From Tetrapyrgos nigripes (taxonomy: Eukaryota > Basidiomycota > Agaricomycetes > Agaricales > Campanellaceae): a stretch of 64,000 nt of DNA. Made by a program: the position numbers and the translations under genes. Positions 32,802 to 45,036 of this stretch are shown piece by piece. How positions within the stretch are numbered: the first letter of the stretch is position 1; the number at the start of each line of letters is the position of its first letter. Below the pieces are notes generated by a model. The model was not told the DNA's origin. It did no database searches and saw nothing but the letters and a program-made list of their open reading frames with translations. The DNA lies in the NCBI GenBank assembly GCA_013368315.1, contig JAACJM010000029.1:310001-374000 (forward strand). The letters are read 5' to 3'.

Positions 32802-33969
32802 TGACAGCTCAATGTAAATCATCTTAAGCTTGGAATCAGCACATGTACTCCATAATATCTCGCAGCAAGACATGTACAATCAACTGGGATTCCATTTCAT
32901 CTTGAATTTCTTCCGAGTCACAAGGAATCATACATACCCAGTAGTATCCAGCCTTTGCCTCTTCAGACTCAGATTGGCAGCAAATTGCAACTGCAATTTC
33001 ATTGAACGCTAAGTAAGTAGCTTCAAGCTTCATTGTATTGTTTTTTGTTTCAATGTTAGGTCGACATAAGTACACAGTAGTGTACTTGCCATATGTATTC
33101 AATCTTGAACTCCAAGCCTCAACCCTCAAGCTCGTAACTCGTTGCCACAAAAGAAATCTCCTAGTTCGTAGTGCAAGGAAGTAGTAAATAATATATGTAC
33201 TTACCTTCTTCTTGTTGTCTTGTTGCCTTCTTGAGGATACTGGGTACCAATTTGGATTTATTCAAATTCTAAGAAAGTACTTCCTTCCCTGATTATCAAT
33301 TTGCTCTGTACCAACAAGATGCATATGAATATGGAGTGTTTAACCCACTGTTCTAACTGTGCTTTGAGGAGTGGAGGTATTGTATATACAAATCTCAAAG
33401 TCAGTGGAGGCCTGAGGGTGGGTTTGTCTTAGTCTAGGCAGACTCACTTGGCCTAGGCCTAGTAGTCATGACCCAAGGGCTAAGGTGACAAGGTCTGGCT
33501 TTAAGTTTCACCTACATAATCAGTTTTCTGTGTAATTCAAGCAACTGGATAAGTAGTTTTTTGGAAGAGGCAAGTCTTAAGTAGTCATGGCCCAACATAC
33601 ATACTCAATAAATAAACAAATTGGATTTCAACTTTCAAGATCTGTGTACTAGGTAGATAGATAGATAGTAGTTACATGTACTTATTCTAGATATCTACTC
33701 TACTAGTAGTAGATGCTGTACCAGCTTGTCTCTTGAGTCACAAGGGATCAAAGAAAAACTGCACATTTCAGAGTCCAGACTCATTTTTGGACTCAGTACA
33801 CGTACACATTAAGCACTTATCTCCTTGACTTACTACTTAGTTGGACTAGTTTGACAGCACATTGACAAAGGACAAATGAAAAAGAAGGAAAACAGAGAAC
33901 AGAACAGAACAGTTACTTGGTAGATCCAGATTCCATGAGGATAACAAAAAGGACTTGGTACTCCTGGCA
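32802..33969. other. non-coding; diverged internal duplicate of 31.1-31.4 kb
   Basis: GTACCAACAAGATG to GACAAGGTCTGGCT (33308-33500) corresponds, with many changes, to 31151-31280. Short GATA repeats at 33656-33668. No gene. Confidence 0.5.
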
Positions 33970-34041
33970 TAGCAGCAACTTGTTTCCATCAAGTGACCTC
34001 AGGGTTATGGGCCCCGCGCGCTACCACTGTGCCATGCTGAT
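33970..34041 (-). pseudogene. initiator tRNA-Met relic
   Basis: 72-nt equivalent of the 31498 tRNA with changes: acceptor 5' strand no longer pairs fully (TCAGCA), CACAG instead of CGCAG in the D-arm, anticodon stem mismatch, and GATGGAAA in place of GATCGAAA in the T-loop. Probably not functional. Confidence 0.8.
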
Positions 34042-35027
34042 CTAGCGGGAGTTCAACAATCTCAGATGTCTGAGATGTGCTGGGACATTCGGGACACAAG
34101 TCGTTTTGCTGCTATAGGCATCCCTCATCATTCTCAATGTTCCTTTACACCTTTTTGTTGTGTTAGCTAGGTATTTACATGGTTTATCAATGATAATGAA
34201 GTGTTTTTCCTCTCCAGCTGTGGTAGAATCACTGGCAGCATAAAGTACTACAACCAAATTATAACTTGATTACCACTGTCTAAGAGCAGAGCCTTTTCCC
34301 TCTGAACCCGCGACTGGGATGCTGGAGGCATTGATGAATCAGATGGTGCAAATCATAGCAACAAGCATAGTAGCTCAAGACACCTTGTACTCAATGTCTG
34401 GGACATACCTTGCATGGTAGAATGACAAGTTCCACATCATGTACTATAAAAAAAGTATATGCACCATAGCAAGACATCACTCATAACACATCCAACACTT
34501 GTCCAACACACACTCCGCTTCTCCAAGACACTTTCAGGGCACTTGTTCTTGAGGTATAAGGTGGAGGTCCTAGACTCGCAGGACTTTCTAATGAGCAAAA
34601 ATGATCATTGTGAGCATCAGCGGGACATTGTAGAGTGGGCCTGTGCTTGTTGGTTGTGAAGAGAGGTTGTGTTGTGCACTAGCAGTGATGTCCCAGATAT
34701 AACCCTTGTCCTGGACGTCCCAATGGTGTCTTGGATTGTTTAGAATCTACTCATTCTGCGAGAGTCAGATTTGAGACTCACACATCAGACATTTGGATAC
34801 ATAGTGGAAGCTTTTTGCTTTGTGCCCTCAAATTTCAAAATCATTACATGTGATCAATCAATGATTGGGGAACCATCTGGAGCCATTTCAAAGACAAATT
34901 GCAATGTCAAATCCCGGCCTCCTCCCACCCCCTCTCATCCTTTCATGTCTACTAAGTCCATGAATGAACTCAATAACAAGCAATAAAAAACTGAGCCAGG
35001 AAAAAGAAGACAGTGAATTCTAACATT
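34042..35027. other. no gene recognised
   Basis: Short open frames (34459-34659, 34771-34986) are preserved almost unchanged in the second block (54003-54530) but have no recognisable domain; similarity reflects recent duplication. Confidence 0.4.
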
Positions 35028-35074
35028 GGCTGACTAGCTCAGTTGGTTAGAGCATCTATCTATCTATCTATCTT

Positions 35075-35935
35075 TTCTTATTTGTGTATGCTGGGTGATT
35101 CTCACACTCTCATATTTAAAACATTTACTGGAACTACTGGAAGACAAACTGGCTTGTCATGCCTTGCATGCTCTCCACACCCTACATATACATGATATTC
35201 CCTACTGGCTCTCAGATCTTGACTATGCCATGATCTGGGAATTGCCTTTAATCAATAACCTGCTGTTTCTTCCCGCTAACAGTGACCTCTCGCTTCACAT
35301 TATTGACCTTCTCATCAATGCTCTGAAGCGTCTATCAAACTCCACCCTATCTGCCAACATTAACTCTTTCTCTTGCCTATCACTTCTGCATAACCATATT
35401 GAGCCAACTGACCCCAATAAAGATACTCCTCACTCCTCTCCAGTTCTCTGCCTTTGTCACTACCTTCTACAAGTCAAAAATCATCGCCACTACTGCTCAC
35501 TCACATGACTGCTCTGTGGTGATGTTTCTCTGTTTATCTCCTGCTGCTCTCCTGGTCATAAACCACATCCAGATGATGATTGAGAGCAAAAGTTGTGTAG
35601 ATGGTGCAACTCCACATATGAAACACCAGAACACATCCTTATTCAATGCAACTCCTCTGCTAACATTGTGTCACTTCATACTACTTTCATGCAGTCACTT
35701 GGTCTCGACCCAATTCTCCCTCGCTCCAATATTCATGCCCTTGAATTGTTGAAATCCTGGGTCTTTGACTGGAATTTGGTCTCTAGGACAGCTGCACTTT
35801 TTCATGAAGTGTTAAAGGTGTGGAAATATACTTGCAATATTGAAAGGATTGATGAAGAGCTTCAGGATGAGAGGGAGTAATGAGGTAACTGGACTTTGAC
35901 TTTGGATTTAAATACGAAGGGGTTTTGATGATTCA
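35075..35935 (+). mobile_element. non-LTR retrotransposon relic (RT C-terminal region)
   Basis: Reads IPYWLSDLDYAMIWELPLIN, then, after frame changes, CRWCNSTYETPEHILIQC and WVFDWNLVSRTAALFHEVLK. A C-x2-C...EH-x3-C zinc-knuckle-like end followed by a helical tail is typical of the C-terminus of fungal LINE reverse transcriptases. Only this 3' portion is present and frames are interrupted, so it is a dead, 5'-truncated copy. The duplicate at 54620-55480 is nearly identical. Confidence 0.6.
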
Positions 35936-36099
35936 AGGATGGTTTTTCTTTTCTTTTCTCTGTGTTTATGTACATATTTCTCACCTAGCAGTGGCAGCTT
36001 TTCCCACTGGTTTTTTAATGTCTCCCTGCTAGCCTTTTACTGTAATCTTTTTGGTAGTGTACCATTGGACCACCCTTTGTATGTACTTTACTTATAGCC

Positions 36100-36905
36100 C
36101 TTCAGCTGGGTAGATGGTCTACCAATGACACATTGTCATAGCGCCTGTCTGTAAGATCTATGCACTTTCCTGTACTTTCCTATGGCTTTCCGTTACCCTT
36201 TTACTTTCCTGTACTTTCCTATGACTTTCCGGTACAGTCTTACTTTCCAGTACTTTCCTATGACTTTCCGGTACAGTCTTAGTTTCCATTACTTTCCTAT
36301 CGCTTTCCGATCTTTTCCCTTTTCCTTATTCACACATTCATTTCCAATTTCATATTCGAGCTCCACTATTAATCTCCACAACAGATCCCATCTGGGAAAC
36401 TGTGATTCATTTCGGATAACTACCGGACAACTCATATCTAATCTCCAAACCTACTCCACTTTGTTTCCACTTTGTTCCGCAGTACTCCATCCATTTCCAA
36501 TAGCACCATGTGCTTTTCCTTCATTTCTGAACCATCCCTATCTTACTCCTCTTCATTCCGATATTTTCCGAAGTAGTACTTAAGCTAGCAACTTTGTAGT
36601 AGATAGCTTAAGTGCAAAATCGACAAAGCTGGTCTCCTATCCTTCCTCGATGGTTCCCTAGAGCTTCCCAGTCTTTCCGACTGAAATCCCTATTTATTTT
36701 TATAAGCTCTTTCCTATCTGGATCCACTTGGAATCTCCATCCAATCCACTCAAGACTTCCATCCAGGTCCTTGATGTTTCCTAGCATTGGGTATCTGCAT
36801 GGACTTGACACTGTCCCTATCTGGCTGTTGCTTGCTCTACTGAACCAGTCCGTGGTTTCACGGAAAGTACCCCCACATCAGGGAACCCTTTCCCGGAGTG
36901 GTGTA
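36100..36905. repeat. pyrimidine-rich minisatellite insert
   Basis: About 40-bp units with ACTTTCCTATGACTTTCCGG and GTACAGTCTTA are repeated at 36165-36310, followed by unique sequence. Positions about 36143-36805 have no counterpart in the second block, where flanks join at 55725-55735. Confidence 0.6.
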
Positions 36906-36999
36906 TCCTATCTATCTATCTTTTCTTTATTACATATTTCATTGCCAATAAGTGGAACATTAACGTGAAGGTCTTGGGTTCAATCCCCATGTTGGCCAT

Positions 37000-39900
37000 C
37001 CCTGTTTTCCAGCATAGTTTTTGTCCCCCTTCCACCTATTTTTATTTCATTTCCTTGTCTTCTTTTATCTTTTGTCACTGTGGTTGGCATTGCTGCTCAA
37101 TGTTCCTTAGCTTACACTTGAAGTAAAAGCTGGCCTGTTCAGCAAAACATTCTTATTACATCTACCAGTATATTTTGCCCTTATACGGCAGGTGAAATAT
37201 CTTTTTGCCAGCGCTTAATGGGCAAAAAATGCTGAAATATACCATACATGTAACTTGGAAACTTTTGCCAAACAGGCCCTAAATAATATCCCATACTTCA
37301 CCATCCCAAAAGTTGTATCAGAGTTATAACACCAATAGGATGCAATAGGTGCTGATGCCTTCACCAATATTGGGAAAAGGTAAATTGTGAATTTTATAAT
37401 GGCGATATAATGCACGAGAAAATATTATATCAGGGTCATATCTGTGACAAACGGAGAAATTTACAGCTGACTATGGCAATGGGGGGAAGTACACCACGAT
37501 GGGAGCAGGAGCAGTGCAATAGATAAGATTGAGATGTTTCTTGATGGATCACAATGTCACCTTTGCATCAAGTGTCACCACATTCTCCAAGATGCGAGTT
37601 GAAGAAAAAGATCTGAAATGCAATGGTATTATACTTCTTGGGACAGCGCGATGGCGTATATATTCACTTCCAAATCAGCATATCCCAGTAGTGATTCTGG
37701 GGACATTTTGCTGGTGAAGAAGAACTTCCTTCACTGCCAGTGATTATGTCAAGAGTCATAATTTTGCCTCCAATAGGGCTACCGCATGGCATAAACCACA
37801 GCTTGTTGCTGACTTGCAGATATACCCGGCACTTTTTCTCATGACTCTCCTCTGCCTCATAACATCAATCCTTGACTTGTTATACTGACTCATCTACTTC
37901 CGTGACTCGTCAGACTAAGGGACTGACAATGTCTAGTCATAATGACTGTATATGACTCATAATGACTATAGTTGTAGATATATAAACTAAGTATTAATGA
38001 AAGTGATGTGGCCCAATGCTGCACGTGGTGAGTATGAGGCCACAGGATCTGTCCTTCCTATAGTAATAATCCCTCTTTGAATAAAAGAATATCATACATG
38101 GTTTTTGTTTCCTTGAATATGTGAGTAACTCACTTTAGAAGTACACACCTCTTTGAGCACCTTTGCAATTTCTCCACTGTGTTGGACTTGGGATCGCTGT
38201 TACTTCAGGTTGATGGCAGAAAACCACGTTGGACATTTGCCAGACTTGAGGAGCAGTTTAGGTTACAATCTCATGCCTCCACACATGTATATGTCCATTT
38301 CTGGGGGAATTGAAAGATGGGAGAGTAAGCGAGTGATGTAGCTCTTTTCGGGGACTTAGGTGAGTAAAAAAATCATTTAGTAGGGACAACAGTAAGGAGA
38401 GAGAATAGGAATAGGAGTGGGCACCAAACAACCTGTCACTGTAAAATGGGGAATCACCTGGATTTTTCGATACATGGTATGAAACAGGAAGTGTTAAAGA
38501 CTTCTGGCAGTTATGAGAGAACACTATGTGCCAAAAAATTTTAGGTATCCTGAACGTATGGGTAGAAAATAAAAGCTGAGTCATTGATAGTCTGTCAAGT
38601 GGGCTTATGGTGTATAGCCTGGCTCATTGGGAGCAGGCATAGGTATGCTGGCTCTGGAAGAGACTCTGTTAGAGATAGAGCCTTTAAAGCCAAAGTTGGT
38701 TGATACAAGAGGTACTAGAATGAAGAAAGTAAGTATGTGGAGACGCACACTTGCACCATCCCAATATCCATATGGTTATACAGGTACCATATAGAAATAT
38801 GACCCCGTATTGTATGGGACATTTTGGGAAGAAAAATATGGGTTTGTATGGTATGGGTGTAGCCTGTACATGACTGTATCCTTTATGCCTGTCTTACGGG
38901 TTTGTATGGTGTACAGGTTGGCCAGACCTCAGCTATGATATTCTGCTGAACTCCTCACCTTTGATGTGTTCTCTGTAGTCTAAAAAATTGTAATAATGAT
39001 TATATCCTTCTGATTTTGTACCTGGATATTATGTTTGAGCGAAATCCGCACAATAAGGACACTATGGGGTATTGACTATATCCCAACTACAGTATTTCAC
39101 CACAAAAACCACTTAGATGAGCAATATACAAGTTATGTTGGATTTATAAATTCTTGAATGACCAAATCTATATGAATACACATTAAAAAATGACTGTCTC
39201 TTGACATTTGTACCTAGAAGACCCAGTATCCCATAAAATACTGCCATACCCCCATAAACAAACAAGGCTGTAAGCACATAGTATCTATGCTGGTTCAACG
39301 ATGTGTAAATTCTTGGATTGAAAGTTAAAAGATTGAGAAAAAAAGCAAGCAGAGAAGAGCAAGGCAAATGGATCATGAGGAAAGGAGAGAGGACAAGAAA
39401 AGGAGCTAGCAGAGAGAACAAGACGTAGAAGAAATCATGAGGAAAACAGAGGAAAAAAGAAAAGAAAGTAAGAGATCGAGAGGGAGAAAGATAACGAAAA
39501 AATGAAAGAGAGCAAAAGAGAAAGGAAAGCAATCAAAAAAGAACAAGACAAAGAGATCAAGAGGAAAAAAGACAATGAAAATGAAAGATTAAGATTGGAA
39601 ACTTTTGTTATCGGTCACAAAGATATTATGGCCCAGCTTCACTTGTTTGTAAGTTGTGCTGTCGTATACTGCTTGCGCCCACAGCTATATATATGTAATA
39701 TCGTTATGCATGATAATTTTTTATGAGCATTTGCCATTGAGGACGGACTAGGGACTAGTGTAACTCTTTCTGTTTTCGTACGCCATTTAAATCATTGCCG
39801 TTGCCACACTATCAGCGAGGCCTGTAAAGCATAAATATCCTTCAATCAGTGAGTGATCACTGTGGTACAATTTCCACGCGGCCGCAAACCTTTAGGATTG

Positions 39901-41028
39901 TGGCTGAATACTTGAACACTGAAAACCACTTCATCTCATCAACAAAAAATACTATTTCATGTTCAGTAGTATGAGCTCACTGAGTAGATACTATATACAT
40001 ACTTAGAGGATGGGGGTTACCCCCATGGGTACCAACCTGTACCCGTACCCCCCAAACCCAGCAAAAACCCATACCCGTCAGAAGGATATGGGTTTTCAAA
40101 TGTAGGGGTACAGGTCTGGCCAAAAGTACCCCAATTCAAGTATTCCTCCAGTATGAGCTACATTACTGTGAGTTGGATTCAAAATTAATTTGATTTGATT
40201 ATGATATATGGATTGTCTAAATCTTATCTATTTCTTATTTTAAACATGATCTCAAGGAGCCTCACCACAAAGGGGATCTGTAATTTCTGAATTAAAATAG
40301 TTTTGGCTCAGCTGATAATTTTGAGTAAAAGCTATAATGCATATCCTGTGCAGAAAATGGGATTTTGAATCAGAAGACCATGGATACTTGTTCAGGACTG
40401 TTATCAGTGTTAGGAATTGAAGCCACAGGCACTGAACCATTGATGTGAGGATAGAGAATGAGTTCAAAACTCTTCACAAAGCCACTGAGATGTGAAAATC
40501 TCAAACTCAATGGCAGCTTACAGTCTAGTGCTAATGTATTAAAAATGAAGGATAAACTAAATACAAGATGAGAGCATGTCTAGTGGCTATTTTCAAAGAG
40601 CTGGCCTTGGAAGTACTTGACTTGAGAACTTATAACATGGAGTGAGTGAATGAATACATTCAAGTTCAATTGAATTTACAGAGTGCATCAATCAAGATAG
40701 TCAATAAGAATGGCCAGAATGAACTGATGACTGATACTTTAAGCAAGTGAGCAGTGAAGCTGATTCAGTTATGACAGATGAGAAATGTAATTAGAAGTAC
40801 ACATTGTTATCCTCTGAGAGAGAAGGAACTAGAATCATAAAGAAAGTACAACCTCAGTGTTAAACCAAAGGTAAGTGAAGATAAGTGAATACTCAGGGAT
40901 TGCAGGCAGGAAGAGTGAAGTGATTGTTGTACACTATGACAACCTAACAATATATAAGTCCTGTATTCTTACTCAAGACCATGGTGTGATTGCAGAATAC
41001 AGCACAAACACTGGAGAGTATAAGACAA
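37000..41028. other. long non-coding tract between tRNA relic and NWD B
   Basis: Duplicated at 55891-58567. No gene recognised; a Lys/Glu-rich frame at 39502-39726 sits in A-rich sequence lacking from the other copy (about 38497-39790 is specific to this block). 40010-40130 contains repeated GTACC/GGGTA motifs. The last 770 bp match the downstream flank of NWD A. Confidence 0.5.
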
Positions 41029-44000
41029 TCATATGCAGGAAGGGGAATAACAATCAGTCCATCCTCTGCCAAGATAATTCCATTTGAATGATAGCTGTGT
41101 AGGATGATGTTTGGATATGATCAATTTTGTGTATGGAGTGTAGAGAGCTTTTCGTAGGTGAGTGGGAAGCCATATTAAATGATAAGATGTGCCTGTTAGT
41201 GTGAGCCATCCAGAGGAATGAAGATGCCACAATGGATTTGAGGAGGTCAACAGATTATCAGAGGTATGAATAAACATGTCATTCCCCTTTGGTAAAAGCT
41301 CAAGAGACTGAACCAAATCTGAATGCCCTGTGAGCTCCCCATTTGCTGCATCCCACACACACACAAAAGAGTCATCACCCCCAGACACAATCTGATCCCC
41401 CTTTGGTGAAAATGCAACAGAAAAAACTGAACCTGAGTGCCCTGTGAGCTCCTTGAGCTGCTCTCCACTTGCTGCATCCCACACACGCACAGAAGAGTCA
41501 GACCCCCCAGACACAATCTGATCCCCCTTTGGTGAAAATGCAACAGACTGAACCCAACCTGAGTGCCCTGTGAGCTCCTTGAGCTGCTCTCCACTTGCTG
41601 CATCCCACACACACACAGAAGAGTCTTCCTCCCCAGACACAATCTAATCCCCCTTTGGTGAAAATGCAACAGACAAAACTGGACCTGAGTGCCTTGTGAG
41701 CTCCTTGAGCTGCTCTCCACTTGCTGCATCCCACACATGCACAGAAGAGTCTTCCCCCCCAGACACAATCTGATCCCCCTTTGGTGAAAATGCAACAGAC
41801 CAAACCAAACCTGAGTGCCCTGTGAGCTCCTTGAGCTGCTCTCCACTTGCTGCATCCCACACACGCACAGAAGAGTCAGACACCCCAGACACAATCTGAT
41901 CCCCCTTTGGTGAAAATGCAACAGACGAAACTGGACCTGAGTGCCCTGTGAGCTCCTTGAGCTGCTCTCCACTTGCTGCATCCCACACACGCACAGAAGA
42001 GTCAGACCCCCCAGACACAATCTGATCCCCCTTTGGTGAAAATGCAACAGACCAAACTGAACCTGAGTGCCCTGTGAGCTCCTTGAGCTGCTCTCCACTT
42101 GCTGCATCCCACACATGCACAGAAGAGTCAGACCCCCCAGACACAATCTGATCCCCCTTTGGTGAAAATGCAACAGACTGAACCTGACCTGAGTGCCCTG
42201 TGAGCTCCTTGAGCTGCTCTCCACTTGCTGCATCCCACACACGCACAGAAGAGTCTTCCCCCCCAGACACAATCTGATCCCCCTTTGGTGAAAATGCAAC
42301 AGACCAAACTTCACCTGAGTGCCCTGTGAGCTCCTTGAGCTGCTCTCCACTTGCTGCATCCCACACATGCACAGAAGAGTCGTTCCCCCCAGACACAATC
42401 TGATCCCCCTTTGGTGAAAATGCAACAGACAAAACCCAACCTGAGTGCCCTGTGAGCTCCTTGAGCTGCTCTCCACTTGCTGCATCCCACACATGCACAG
42501 AAGAGTCAGACCCCCCAGACACAATCTGATCCCCCTTTGGTGAAAATGCAACAGACGAAACCCAACCTGAGTGCCCTGTGAGCTCCTTGAGCTGCTCTCC
42601 ACTTGCTGCATCCCACACACGCACAGAAGAGTCAGACCCCCCAGACACAATCTGATCCCCCTTTGGTGAAAATGCAACAGACCAAACTGAACCTGAGTGC
42701 CCTGTGAGCTCCTTGAGCTGCTCTCCACTTGCTGCATCCCACACACACACAAACTTCCCCCCAGACACAATCTGACCCCCATTTGGTGATATTGCCACAC
42801 AGTGAACTAGAGATTTTGTTACAATGTGCATGAGGATAGCTGAAGAGTGTGCTGCTGACACTTTTGGGATATTGGGGAAGCGAGGCTGCCAGTGCTTTGA
42901 TACATGTGACTGTGGATCCCAGGTACTAAGAGCTGACACATAAAGGTGAGGAGTGGACTTGCACATCTCACTGCTTGTGAAAGCCCTGCAGAAGTTGATG
43001 GTCTCTTTCCAAATATCATTGGAAACCTTGTCATGCTGCAGGAAAAAGTTAGATCAATTGATGATAATGACATTAGCACACACCTGGTCTATCCAATTCT
43101 GTGCCAAGTGCAGGGCACGCATTGCATCAATCCTGGCATTCAGAAGATTGACTGCCTCCAACCAGAACAGCAGGAGATCATTGACAAAGGATTGTGGTAT
43201 GTTTCTCAGTGTATCACTTGGCATTGACTGCTTGAGATGGGTGGTCCAATAGATGACTGCATATTGGAGTGTCAGATCAATCCTGTCTGCAATATGGTTC
43301 TCTAGATCTGGTATATCCTTGTCCATAATGAATGATGATTCCAGTCCACAGATGTTGAAGTGGAGCTGCTCCTTCATAATGTCATAGCAGTGTTGGGCTA
43401 GGGATGTGTGGACTAGACTAACATCACATCTGGGATCAGAGTGTGCTGTTGATGTGAGTGAGTCCTTTGGGCAAAGGATGAAGTCTGCAAAGGAGGCATG
43501 GTAGGTATGAATGGTCCCATCTTGTGCTTGGTACATGACAGCATGCAGCTGGTCAACAACAAATGACACTATTTCTTTATCAGCTTTGATGAGCGCAGAG
43601 ACCACTTGGATAGAAATGGGACATTCTGCACCAAGAATCATATGCAGAATATTTAGATAGTGTTGTTTAATATCATCGTCACTGTGGTGGAGGGCATCTT
43701 GAATAATCCCAGTGTAAAGTTTCTCAAGCTGACTGTTAGACTGGGGCAGGCCTGATGCATTGAGAAGCTTTTGAACAACACGCTCTTGAATTCTCTTTGG
43801 AGTCTTCCCCCTTCCATCTGGGTCAGCCATCTTGACCACTGTTGCAGCATAGATGAACAGGCCACCTGCATGCTCAGATATGTCTTGTAGTGTGTGTTGT
43901 TCTATTAGAGGAAGAGCCTCCTCCATGTACAGCAGGATGTCTTCCTCAACCTTCTTTGTTGGTACATCCTGCAGGCGACACACAGCATTTGGCTCAAATG

Positions 44001-45036
44001 AGCTGCAAAGCTTAGCAATCTCTGGCTCAGTGCGGCTGGTGACAAGAAAGCGCAATCCATCTAATTTGCTGTCCCTGACAGCACCCAATAGCTTCTTGAG
44101 GAAAAGGAAGCCATTTTCATTCTCATCCAGAGCATCAATGACCATAATGCAAATGGGAAGGTCTCTGGCACGCTCAAAAGAGCTCATCTGCCAAGGTTTG
44201 ACCAACATTTCCTCAAACTGTTTATCAAGCTTGTCTGTAGCAAGCCCCGAATCCCCCTCCAAAGCACCCACAAGCTGGCCAGCATAGGATGAAGAGACGT
44301 CAGCAAGACGTCGGCATATTGTTGGCAGTAAATACTGCGGTTTGCCACTGTCAAGCTGACGAGACGCAAAAAAGGATACTACAGGATGTCGACCTCCGGA
44401 ACCATCAGTGACAGAGCTACTATGGAAGAGACATCCTATTTCCTCGCAAATTGTCATCGCAATTGTTGTCTTGCCCATCCCTGCTGCACCTGTCAACCAG
44501 AACACAGGTGCTTCATTTTCTGACTGTAGCCAATGTCGAATATCCTCAAGCACCTGTGTACGAGTGCCTTTTGTACATGCCCTCCTAACCACATCTGATC
44601 CATAGATGCCAGATGTATATGCTGCTGCTGATGCAACAGGAAGATTCTGCAATGCTTGGTTCTAAAGATTTACATTAACAAGCCTTTAACATTGTGAGTC
44701 AGAACCCAGTTTACCTTGCAAATCTTGCTAGTGTCACGCTCTATGGCTAATGCTTTTTCAAACTGTGATGGAATATCAGCATTTAAACAAGATATAGGAG
44801 TCTCAATAAAATAAATCACCTCTCAGCGGGCCTTCAGCATCCAGCAGGGCCTGAATAGTTAACGAAGGTTGATTGGAAGATGAGATGCCCTCGTTGTGAT
44901 CAGGGTCAGCCGTGGAGATCCGAGGCGGCGCATTGGAGGAATGGTGACCGAGTTGTAGAAGACGCGTCTTACGAGGCTGGTTTGGGTTTCTGTTTTGCTT
45001 TTTGTCGATATGGAGGAATTTCCTGACTTGTTTCAT
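41029..45036 (-). pseudogene. NACHT-WD40 (NWD) copy B, broken
   Basis: Same gene as A and C. First exon 44820-45036 starts MKQVRKFLHIDKKQNRN but a deletion joins its middle directly to the end of the fifth exon of A/C (…LLDAEGPLR, then GTGATTTATTTT), removing the duplicated short exons; the exon now ends in phase 1 while the next (44715-44762) needs phase 0, which gives an immediate stop. NACHT exon 43084-44661 is open, with GAAGMGKTT and MVIDALDENENG. The WD40 exon (41029-43035) has 12 repeats; in repeat 10, GAT CAG has become GAT TAG (stop at 41644-41646), and the frame reopens after it. So the gene has an N-terminal frameshift and a nonsense codon. A shorter protein from an internal start is possible but not supported by a clear start. 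Confidence 0.85.
41332..42815 (-). repeat. 12 near-identical 126-bp WD40 repeats (NWD B)
   Basis: Repeat 2 starts at 42708 and repeat 12 at 41448, exactly ten units of 126 nt apart. The first repeat is two codons shorter (GGKFVCVWD). Three units fewer than copies A and C. Confidence 0.95.

Larger units (their letters stand above)
35028..36998 (+). pseudogene. tRNA-Ile relic split by inserted repeats
   Basis: The 5' half GGCTGACTAGCTCAGTTGGT (35028-35053) and the 3' half TTAACGTGAAGGTCTTGGGT with a tRNA tail GTTGGCC (36960-36998) lie 1.9 kb apart. The break falls at the anticodon arm. CTAT repeats occur at both edges (35056-35072, 36907-36921). The same split is in the second block. Confidence 0.75.

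Noticed and set aside
39502..39726. Lys/Glu-rich open frame
   Set aside because: It is A-rich low-complexity DNA open on both strands, absent from the duplicate block.
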